From the NCBI GenBank assembly GCA_015485385.1, contig WFTS01000051.1, positions 1-55,875 of the forward strand: 55,875 nt of DNA, read 5' to 3'. Made by a program: the position numbers and the translations under genes. Shown here one piece after another: positions 41,509 to 48,595 of this stretch (its first letter is position 1; every line of letters starts with the position of its first letter). This stretch comes from Kordiimonadales bacterium. Lineage in GTDB: Bacteria > Pseudomonadota > Alphaproteobacteria > Sphingomonadales > Kordiimonadaceae. The notes below the pieces were generated by a model, which worked only from the letters and a program-made list of their open reading frames with translations, was not told where the DNA came from and searched no databases.

Positions 41509-42360
41509 TCAGCCCTCAATATAGGCCCAGTAAGCTTCAGCTAGACGGGTCGCGGCGGGGCCGGGGGTTCCGCCGCCTATGACCGTATCGTCAAATTTTA
41601 CGATTGGCATGGTGCAACTGGTGCTGCTGGTTAGGAACATTTCTGCCGCTGATTTAGCCTCCTCAACCTTAAAGGCGCGGGTTTCGACCTGCATCTGAAG
41701 GTCTTTGGCCATCTGCATTAGGGTGGCGCGGGTGATGCCCGGCAGGATGTTGTCGTCGGTGGAACGCGTAACCAGAGTGCCGTCTTTTGTGACCATCCAG
41801 ATATTTGTGCTGCTGCCTTCGGTTACATATCCATCTTTGTCATACATGACCGCTTCAAAGCCACCAGCTTCGCGCGCAGCTTGTTTGGCAAGGATATTGG
41901 GCAGTAGGGAAATAGATTTCACATCGCAGCGCCCCCAGCGAATGTCCGGCTGGCTGGACACATTAATTCCGATCGAAGCGCGGGATTTTACCGCCGCCAA
42001 ATCAAGCCGCCGGGCTGTTACCACCAGTGTGCTGCTGCTGTTGGCGGGGAAAGGATGGTCGCGCTTTGCAACGCCGCGTGTCACCTGAATATAGAGAAAG
42101 GCATTTGCCAGCCGGTTCCGGCGCACGGTTTCCTTGAAGACAAAAGTCATCGCTCGGCGGCCCATTGGCATGGCAATTTGTAGCTCGCGAAGGCTGCGCT
42201 CTAGCCGGTCTAAATGAGGCTCTAGATCAATCAGCTTGCCGCTTGCCACTGTGATGCCTTCATACACACCGTCAGCAAATTGATACCCACGGTCTTCAAT
42301 ATGGACATAGGCGTCGCTCATAGGCACATAAGCGCCGTTTACATAGGCTATGCGGGACAT
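41509..42360 (-). CDS. dat: D-amino-acid transaminase (class IV, PLP)
   Basis: 283 residues. The fold-type IV aminotransferase has the PLP Lys at K148 (RCDVKSISLLPN) and the conserved EGSSTNIWMV segment. The RWGRCDVKS context and SSTSCTMPI near the C-terminus match D-amino-acid transaminases, which make D-Glu or D-Ala for peptidoglycan. Branched-chain transaminase is less likely by these signatures. It is located one base after the end of the MFS gene on the minus strand, so both may be co-transcribed. Confidence 0.88.
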   Translation of the reverse strand: MSRIAYVNGAYVPMSDAYVHIEDRGYQFADGVYEGITVASGKLIDLEPHLDRLERSLRELQIAMPMGRRAMTFVFKETVRRNRLANAFLYIQVTRGVAKRDHPFPANSSSTLVVTARRLDLAAVKSRASIGINVSSQPDIRWGRCDVKSISLLPNILAKQAAREAGGFEAVMYDKDGYVTEGSSTNIWMVTKDGTLVTRSTDDNILPGITRATLMQMAKDLQMQVETRAFKVEEAKSAAEMFLTSSTSCTMPIVKFDDTVIGGGTPGPAATRLAEAYWAYIEG

Positions 42361-42361
42361 G

Positions 42362-43570
42362 TCATTCTCCAGTTGCCATTTTCTCAGGCTCTAAAGGGTC
42401 GATAAAGATCATCAATAGCAAAACCGGCCATATGATCAAGCATGTTGCAGTGGTAAGCGCTGTTAACCCCAGTTGAATGAACGGTGCGACAAGCGCGGTG
42501 GCTGCGGCGGCAAGTCCGGTGACGGCCATCAGCATTAAGGCCGAGGCGCGATCATCATCGTCGTGTGCGGCTTTCAGGGCTTGCAGAAAGCCGGGGCCGC
42601 CCCTGAGGCCAAGCCCCATATTGAGCACCCAGAATAGATATTTCAGATCAGCCGGGTTACCGCGTCCCCAAAGGGCATATGCGAGCAGCAGCATGGCCCC
42701 GATAGCGGCGACAATATTGCCCGCGTTGATCACATGTTCAGCGCCAAAACGTTTGACAAAATTACCCGAAATATTAGCGGTTAGGATAAAAACAGAAACG
42801 CCGACAATCTGCATGGCGATAAAATCGCTGATTGTGCCGTCCATGGTTTTAATGATCACGGCGGGCGCTGAGAAAACGAAGGTTAATAGCCCGCCAAGGA
42901 CCAAAGCGTGCCCCAGAGAATAGCGAAGATATGTCGCGTTTTTCACTAAATTGATATAGCTCCCGGGCTTCAGATTGGCTTTGGTGCCGATATGAGGAAG
43001 CAGCTTGGGCTTTAAGATCACTGTTAGGCTGACCACACCTACAAGCGCCGCTGTAAGCAAGAAAGAGGCAGTCCAGCCGTACTGGATATGGAGCCATGCT
43101 CCGGCGATAGGGGCAAGGCCCGGCACTAAGGCTTCGATGCTGCCCATGGCGCTCAAGGCCCGGACGGATCCCAATTCAGAAAAGAGATGGCGGATAAGGC
43201 CCGGTGCCAAGACGGCAGATCCTGAGGCAAAAATGCCTTGCAGCAAACGCACACCGATTAAAGTTTCAACCGAAGGGCTATATGCCCCGGCCAATGAGGC
43301 AAGGCCGTATCCGAACAGGGACCCGACAAACAAGCGCCGCCGACCCATGCGCGCCGCCAAGCTGCCAAAGGAGATCAGCCCGATCATATTCCCCGCGACA
43401 AATGCGGCCAACACCAGTTGGGCAGTGGCGGTGGATGTATCAAATATATGCGGAAAATCGGGAACAGACGGCAGCACCAGATCAATCCCCGCCAGCCCCA
43501 TCACTGTACCAGCAACAATGGTCGCAAAGGCGAAAAATACGCGCATTTTTGGGGCCAGACTTTCTTGCAT
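42362..43570 (-). CDS. MFS transporter, Bcr/CflA drug-exporter type
   Basis: 402 residues with 12 predicted transmembrane helices. The loop between helices 2 and 3 has SLAARMGRRRLFVGSL, the MFS motif, and ARLLQG-like RLLQGIFASGSA marks helix 4 of drug/proton antiporters. It ends one base before the transaminase gene and probably shares an operon with it. The exported compound is not predictable. Confidence 0.88.
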   Translation of the reverse strand: MQESLAPKMRVFFAFATIVAGTVMGLAGIDLVLPSVPDFPHIFDTSTATAQLVLAAFVAGNMIGLISFGSLAARMGRRRLFVGSLFGYGLASLAGAYSPSVETLIGVRLLQGIFASGSAVLAPGLIRHLFSELGSVRALSAMGSIEALVPGLAPIAGAWLHIQYGWTASFLLTAALVGVVSLTVILKPKLLPHIGTKANLKPGSYINLVKNATYLRYSLGHALVLGGLLTFVFSAPAVIIKTMDGTISDFIAMQIVGVSVFILTANISGNFVKRFGAEHVINAGNIVAAIGAMLLLAYALWGRGNPADLKYLFWVLNMGLGLRGGPGFLQALKAAHDDDDRASALMLMAVTGLAAAATALVAPFIQLGLTALTTATCLIIWPVLLLMIFIDPLEPEKMATGE

Positions 43571-43708
43571 GCGTCACTCCTGTTCCAGCGCGAGGGGCCT
43601 ACTCACGACGGCATCGTTTATAACAACATTTATTACAAGCACGAAAAAACTTATATTTTATATATCGTTGACAAAACACCAGAAAACAGCAACACAAGAC
43701 CTATCAAT

Positions 43709-43885
43709 ATGCATATGGTCCCGAAAGGGTGCTTGAAAATTTCAGGCAAGGGAAAACGGTTCAATGCCGTTACAGCCCCCGCTACTGTAACTGGGTACGA
43801 AAGAAGCAATTTATGCCACTGGCGTTTGGCTGGGAAGGCTGCTTCATTCGGTTTATCCGGGAGTCAGGATACCTGCTAGATGCAT
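43709..43885 (+). promoter_or_regulatory. Cobalamin (B12) riboswitch
   Basis: The conserved pieces occur in order: AAGGGAA (43748-43754 area), the B12 box GCCCCCGCTACTGTA (43775-43789), GCCACTG (43815-43821), GGGAAGGC (43832-43839) and GAGTCAGGATACCTGC (43861-43876). The closing stem is visible as ATGCAT at 43709-43714 pairing with ATGCAT at 43880-43885. About 140 nt follow before the first gene, with a GGAGAAAGAG ribosome binding site at its end, so translational control is possible. Adenosylcobalamin or a related cobamide should repress the three downstream genes. Confidence 0.93.
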
Positions 43886-44024
43886 TCATATGATTGTTTC
43901 ATCGGGTGGACGTGACACATGCTGCAACGAACGCAAAGCCGTCAGGCTATAAGCGTCTTTTTACGGTATCATACGGTGGAACAATCTTTTTACTGCGCGG
44001 GTTGGCGCAATAAGGAGAAAGAGA

Positions 44025-44615
44025 ATGCGTTCCATATCTAAGACTAACCACTTATTAAACAAAAGATTTCATGTTCGATTTACCGCATTGGTAAGTGTTG
44101 TTCTCGCGGTTGCGTTGCTGCGTTTATTGCCGCACCCCCCTAACTTCACCCCTGTGGGGGCCATCGCTTTGTTCGGAGGGGCTTATTTTAAGCCCAAATA
44201 CTGGGCTTTCCTTGTTCCAATTGCCGCGATGCTTATAAGCGACATTGGTTTGGAGTTGTTGTCAGGGCGCGGCTTGCATGCCTTGATGCCGGTCATTTAC
44301 AGTTTGATTCTTGCGACCGTTGCAATTGGCCTACTGCTGCAGAAAAAAGTAAGTTTCGGGCGGATATGCGGCGCGGCGTTTGGCTCGTCGCTTTTGTTCT
44401 TTGTGGGGTCTAACTTTGCCGTTTGGGTTATGAGCACAAGTTATCCCTCTACAGTGCAGGGACTTTTGGCGTGCTACACGGCGGCAATTCCTTTTTTCCA
44501 GAACACTTTAGGCGGGACACTTTTTTATTCAGCCTTGATGTTTGGAGGCTGGGCTTTGGCAGAGCATAAATTCCCCATTTTGGGCGCGCAAACACCAAAG
44601 GCGCTTGCTGTATAG
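44025..44615 (+). CDS. DUF6580-type membrane protein, B12-regulated
   Basis: 196 residues, about five transmembrane helices, with the family stretch PPNFTPVGAIALFGGAYF. DUF6580 proteins are often found behind cobalamin riboswitches and are suspected substrate-capture subunits or transporters, similar in size to ECF S-components. The gene directly follows the riboswitch, has GGAGAAAGAG before its ATG, and its stop touches the next ATG without a gap. A role in moving cobamides or precursors across the inner membrane is inferred, not shown. Confidence 0.85.
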   Translation: MRSISKTNHLLNKRFHVRFTALVSVVLAVALLRLLPHPPNFTPVGAIALFGGAYFKPKYWAFLVPIAAMLISDIGLELLSGRGLHALMPVIYSLILATVAIGLLLQKKVSFGRICGAAFGSSLLFFVGSNFAVWVMSTSYPSTVQGLLACYTAAIPFFQNTLGGTLFYSALMFGGWALAEHKFPILGAQTPKALAV

Positions 44616-45317
44616 ATGGCGCATATTAAAAAGAAAGCTGTCGTTGCCTGGAGTTCGGGCAAGGACAGCGCCTACGCCTATCATATAGCGCAGCAATCCG
44701 GTGATTATGACATTGTTGGTGTATTAACCACCTTGTCGGAGGGAACACAGAAAGTTGCGGCACATGGGGTGCGAGAAGCGTTTCTTGAACAGCAATATTC
44801 ACGTCTAGGCGTGCCTGCTTATAAGGTATATGTGCCAAGACCATGCTCGAACATAGTGTATGAAAACCGTATGGGCGTGCCCTTGCAGCAGTTAAAATCC
44901 GAGGGTGTAACGCATGTGATTTTCGGAGATTTATTCTTGGATGATATCCGAGCGTTTCGGGAAAATCAGATGCAAAAGCTAGGCTTAAAAAGCGTGTTTC
45001 CTTTGTGGGATATGCCCACACATAGCCTAGCCAAAGACATGATAGCCTCGGGCCTGAAAACTATTTTGGTTTGTGTTTGTGCCGAAAAATTGGGCAAGAG
45101 TTTTGCGGGGCGAGTTTTTGACCGATCCTTATTAGAGGACCTGCCCGCAGATGTGGACCCTTGCGGAGAAAAGGGTGAATTTCATACGGCCGTTATTGCG
45201 GGGCCGATGTTTGAAAATGAAATACCGGTCTCATTCGGGGATGTGAGAGAAGACACTGGGTATTTTTATGCTGACATTTTGCCGCGCTCGTCTGTCGTAG
45301 AGGGCCGGAAAAAATGA
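44616..45317 (+). CDS. DUF71/COG2102 ATP-pyrophosphatase-like protein (B12-associated group)
   Basis: 233 residues of the diphthine-ammonia ligase (Dph6) family. The PP-loop is WSSGKDS (12-18), and a C-terminal DPCGEKGEFHT block marks the family. Dph6 works on eukaryotic and archaeal EF2, which bacteria lack, so another amidation or ligation is expected. Comparative genomics has predicted that a bacterial subgroup of DUF71 acts in B12 salvage; this gene sits in a cobalamin-riboswitch operon, consistent with that. It is flanked with zero gap upstream and a four-base overlap (ATGA) downstream. Confidence 0.88.
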   Translation: MAHIKKKAVVAWSSGKDSAYAYHIAQQSGDYDIVGVLTTLSEGTQKVAAHGVREAFLEQQYSRLGVPAYKVYVPRPCSNIVYENRMGVPLQQLKSEGVTHVIFGDLFLDDIRAFRENQMQKLGLKSVFPLWDMPTHSLAKDMIASGLKTILVCVCAEKLGKSFAGRVFDRSLLEDLPADVDPCGEKGEFHTAVIAGPMFENEIPVSFGDVREDTGYFYADILPRSSVVEGRKK

Positions 45318-46120
45318 AACAACTCGCAGTGCCTGAGGGTCCACGACGAATCGTGTGCTTGACAGAAGAACCAACGGAAATCCTTTATCTACTAGGTGAA
45401 AGTGACCGTATTGTTGGTATCAGTGCCTATACCGAGCGCCCGCCTGAGGCGAAATTGAGCAAACCTATTGTCTCGGCCTTTGTCGGCGGTAGCGTTCAGA
45501 AAATAAAGGCCCTTAAACCCGATTTGATCATAGGGTTTTCTGATGTCCAAGCTATGCTGGCAGGCAAATTAATAAAGGCAAACTTGCCCGTATTAATTTT
45601 CAATCAGCGTAGTGTGCAAGAAATACTCGACGTTATTATGGCAATTGGCTGCCTGGTGCAGCGGCAAGCAGAAGCTACGGCTTTGGTTGCGACCTATATC
45701 AAGCGGATACAGTCTATGCGTTTGAGAAATACACAATTGAAACAGCGCCCTAAGGTCTATTTCGAGGAATGGAACGATCCGATGATCACGGGTATCCAGT
45801 GGGTTAGTGAACTTATTGAAATAGCGGGCGGAGAAGATGTTTTTGCAAGCCAATCTATGGGGCAGGCTTCAAAGGACCGCTTTGTTAGCGTTGAGGACGT
45901 AAGGGCTGCAGAACCAGATATCATGCTGGCATCTTGGTGTGGGAAGCCGTTCGATAGAGACGAGACCTTGCGGCGTTTTAAAGGGCTCTCAATCCCTGCT
46001 CTTGAAGGGGACCGAATTTACGAAGTGCCGTCGTCTATTATCTTGCAACCGGGCCCGGCAAGCTTAACAGCAGGGCTGGATTTTCTGGAAAAAATCATGA
46101 AAGAAGCGTTTGCGGACTAA
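45314..46120 (+). CDS. BtuF-like cobalamin-binding protein lacking a signal peptide
   Basis: 268 residues of the periplasmic-binding-protein class III fold (BtuF/FhuD type): RIVCLTEEPTEILYLLGESD, VGISAYTERPPEAK and IKALKPDLIIGFSD are typical of the N-lobe, and ELIEIAGGEDVF of the C-lobe. The first residues MKQLAVPEGPRR are polar, with no signal peptide, so it seems to act in the cytoplasm. It overlaps the DUF71 gene by four bases. Together with the riboswitch, it should bind a cobamide inside the cell. No BtuC/BtuD genes are in the window. Confidence 0.87.
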   Translation: MKQLAVPEGPRRIVCLTEEPTEILYLLGESDRIVGISAYTERPPEAKLSKPIVSAFVGGSVQKIKALKPDLIIGFSDVQAMLAGKLIKANLPVLIFNQRSVQEILDVIMAIGCLVQRQAEATALVATYIKRIQSMRLRNTQLKQRPKVYFEEWNDPMITGIQWVSELIEIAGGEDVFASQSMGQASKDRFVSVEDVRAAEPDIMLASWCGKPFDRDETLRRFKGLSIPALEGDRIYEVPSSIILQPGPASLTAGLDFLEKIMKEAFAD

Positions 46121-46124
46121 GAGG

Positions 46125-47036
46125 CTAAGCGCTTTTGTTGCTCTGGGTTTTTTCGACAATGCAATCATGAAATTGATGCACCAGCTCGGCGACTGTATCG
46201 GGGGCCTCTACTTGGGGATAGTGGCCAATACCCGGCAGCCGCGCCAGTTTGGCTTTTGGCACCAAATTGGCCCAACCATCCGCAGCGTGGGCTCCGGAGA
46301 CCGGATCCTCAAGGCCGTTGATCAACATCATTGGCATATAAGCGTCTTTTAAGGCCCCAACCCAGCGCGCGGCGTTCTTTTTGCGTTCGCGCATATAGCG
46401 GATGCGCCGAGTGAATGCTCCGCGCCCGTTGATGCCTTTGATTGCAGGCCAAAATTCGGCAAGACGATCGCCGGTTGGGCGGGTGTTTTTCCCAAAAATA
46501 TCGGCGAAGCCTTGCAGGAATTTAGCCTTATTGACAAAGCGTGAGAAAATTGGCCCGAAAGGCCCCGCGAGCAGCTTTTGCGCCGGGCGTGGGCGGTGTA
46601 AATCAGGGATCATGCCACCGTTTAAAAAGACAGATGACAAAATGCGAAACGAAAGCGAGCTTTCATTGTGGCGCGCGATCAGTTCTTGAGCCACGGTATC
46701 GCCGACATCATGCGCAAGGATGTGAACCTCCTTGATGTCGCGGTGGCGCATCAGATCTTCGATCATATCAGCCTGATCCATAATGCTACAGGTTTTCAGC
46801 TTGGCATTTAAAGACTGCCCATAGTCCAAAAGATCAGGCACCACCATATGGAAGCGGCCCACAAGCAATTTTGCAGCCCAGCACCAGTCCCAACCGCTTG
46901 TGGGAAAACCATGCAGCATCAACAGCACTTGGCCTTTTCCGCCCCGTTGGAAAAAGACATTATGGTCCCGCCATTCAAAATATTTGCCGCACTGTTTCCA
47001 TTGCTCAAACGATAGCGGTGCCTTTTGGATGCTCAT
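46125..47036 (-). CDS. Alpha/beta hydrolase with Asp nucleophile (epoxide hydrolase / haloalkane dehalogenase type)
   Basis: 303 residues. The nucleophile elbow is HD110VGDT, meaning an Asp replaces Ser, as in epoxide hydrolases and haloalkane dehalogenases. The oxyanion HGFPTSGWDW segment (42-51) and the His in GIGHYPQVEAP complete the pattern. The substrate is open. The gene is convergent with the BtuF-like gene (4-nt gap) and has no obvious partner. Confidence 0.85.
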   Translation of the reverse strand: MSIQKAPLSFEQWKQCGKYFEWRDHNVFFQRGGKGQVLLMLHGFPTSGWDWCWAAKLLVGRFHMVVPDLLDYGQSLNAKLKTCSIMDQADMIEDLMRHRDIKEVHILAHDVGDTVAQELIARHNESSLSFRILSSVFLNGGMIPDLHRPRPAQKLLAGPFGPIFSRFVNKAKFLQGFADIFGKNTRPTGDRLAEFWPAIKGINGRGAFTRRIRYMRERKKNAARWVGALKDAYMPMMLINGLEDPVSGAHAADGWANLVPKAKLARLPGIGHYPQVEAPDTVAELVHQFHDCIVEKTQSNKSA

Positions 47037-47112
47037 TTTGGCCCGAGCATATTGTTCGGCCTAAGTATATTTTTCCGTAAGGGCATGTTTTTGTCCACAC
47101 ATGTTTTTCGTT

Positions 47113-47131
47113 ACGGCTTCTGCCGTTTTTT
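47113..47131 (+). terminator. Hairpin with U tract upstream of threonine synthase
   Basis: ACGGC-TTCT-GCCGT followed by TTTTT on the plus strand. No plus-strand gene ends nearby (the BtuF-like gene stops about 1 kb earlier), so it might be a leader attenuator for threonine synthase or a terminator of read-through from the B12 operon. Confidence 0.45.
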
Positions 47132-47325
47132 GCCATCTTTGGGCTTATTGCGTTAACTAGGGCGCTTACCCGGTTAGGGCAAATCTTATCGGTGAAATAA
47201 TTTTATATGCTGTGACTTTAAACTGTATTTTAAGCGGGTATTTTTATCGTGGGTTTGTGACTTTCTTTTATGCCTCTGCTGCTCTAAGGCTAAATGCTAT
47301 CCCCTCAACAAGCTCGGAGCGCCCC

Positions 47326-48561
47326 ATGCAGACCTATCCTAACTTTGTTAGTCACCTTGAATGCGGTATTTCAGGCGAAAGTGATTATGCGCCGGGTGAA
47401 ATCCATGCCTTGTCACGCCGTGGGCGGCCACTGTTGGTACGCTATGACCTACAAACCGTGAAGGCAGCGGTTGATAAAGATGATATGTGGGCACGCGGTG
47501 GCGGCTTTTGGAAATGGCGCGAATTGCTGCCGGTTACAAAATCTGAAAATCTGGTGACGCTTGGCGAGGATGATACCCCCTTGATGGCATGTCGTACTTT
47601 GGCAAAAGACCATAGCGTTACAGGGGATATTCTTATCAAAGATGAGGGCCGCCTGCCGACCGGAAGTTTTAAGGCGCGTGGGCTTGCGCTGGCGGTGGCC
47701 ATGGCCAAAGAGCTTGGCCTTACACGCCTTGCGATGCCAACAAACGGCAATGCAGGGGCAGCGATGGCGGCCTATGCCACACACGGCGGCTTGGAAAGTT
47801 ATATTTTTGCGCCAGACGATACGCCAGACGCAAATATCCGTGAAATTCAGTTGATGGGCGGCAAAATATGGCGCGTGAATGGCCTAATTAATGATTGCGG
47901 AAAAATTGTTGGCGAAGGCAAAGAGGCGATGGGGTGGTTTGACCTCTCTACTTTGAAAGAGCCCTACCGCATTGAGGGCAAAAAAACCATGGGGCTTGAA
48001 CTGGCCGCACAGCTTGGCTGGCACGTTCCGGATGCGATTTTTTATCCGACAGGTGGCGGCACGGGCTTGATCGGCATGTGGAAAGCGTTTGATGAAATGG
48101 AAAAGCTTGGCTGGATTGGCCCCAAGCGTCCCAAGATGTTTGCGGTGCAAGCCACAGGATGCGCGCCGATTGTCAAAGCGTTTGATGAAGGCAAGCGCCA
48201 CGCTGACTTATGGCAAAATGCCCATACATATGCTGCGGGTATACGGGTGCCGGTCGCGGTTGGGGATTTTCTGATCTTAGACGCTGTGCGGGAAAGCGGC
48301 GGGGCTGCTTTGGCGGTGGACGACGAAGCGATAGAGGCCGCGCGTGCGGAAATTGGCGCCCGCGAAGGCATTATGGTTTGCCCTGAGGGAGCCGCAACCT
48401 ACGCCGCCTATCTCAAGGCGCTAAAAGAAGGGCAAATCGGTAAATCAGACAGTGTGATGCTGTTCAACTGCGGGAACGGCTTGAAGTATCCCATGCCTGA
48501 GGCGACCAATATCTTAGATAGACATGCCCCTATTGATTATGACTTAATGCTTCAGGGGTAA
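47326..48561 (+). CDS. thrC: Threonine synthase
   Basis: About 411 residues from the ATG at 47326, preceded by CGGAG. PLP Lys116 lies in EGRLPTGSFKARG; the glycine loop is PTGGGTGLIGMW. It converts O-phosphohomoserine to threonine. The N-terminal 38 codons that remain open further upstream are not similar to the family. Other type II PLP enzymes (cysteate synthase) share the fold, but the length and motif context favour threonine synthase. Confidence 0.88.
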   Translation: MQTYPNFVSHLECGISGESDYAPGEIHALSRRGRPLLVRYDLQTVKAAVDKDDMWARGGGFWKWRELLPVTKSENLVTLGEDDTPLMACRTLAKDHSVTGDILIKDEGRLPTGSFKARGLALAVAMAKELGLTRLAMPTNGNAGAAMAAYATHGGLESYIFAPDDTPDANIREIQLMGGKIWRVNGLINDCGKIVGEGKEAMGWFDLSTLKEPYRIEGKKTMGLELAAQLGWHVPDAIFYPTGGGTGLIGMWKAFDEMEKLGWIGPKRPKMFAVQATGCAPIVKAFDEGKRHADLWQNAHTYAAGIRVPVAVGDFLILDAVRESGGAALAVDDEAIEAARAEIGAREGIMVCPEGAATYAAYLKALKEGQIGKSDSVMLFNCGNGLKYPMPEATNILDRHAPIDYDLMLQG

Positions 48562-48595
48562 TTGCTATGGGGATAATCGCAGTGGGGAATGTGCA

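Noticed and set aside
43005-43736. Plus-strand frame of about 240 codons opposite the MFS transporter
   Set aside because: It is antisense to a clear transporter gene and runs into the riboswitch; no protein family is recognisable.
45314-46120. Standard periplasmic BtuF of a BtuFCD importer
   Set aside because: No signal peptide or lipobox and no btuC/btuD neighbours, so a periplasmic importer subunit is not supported here.
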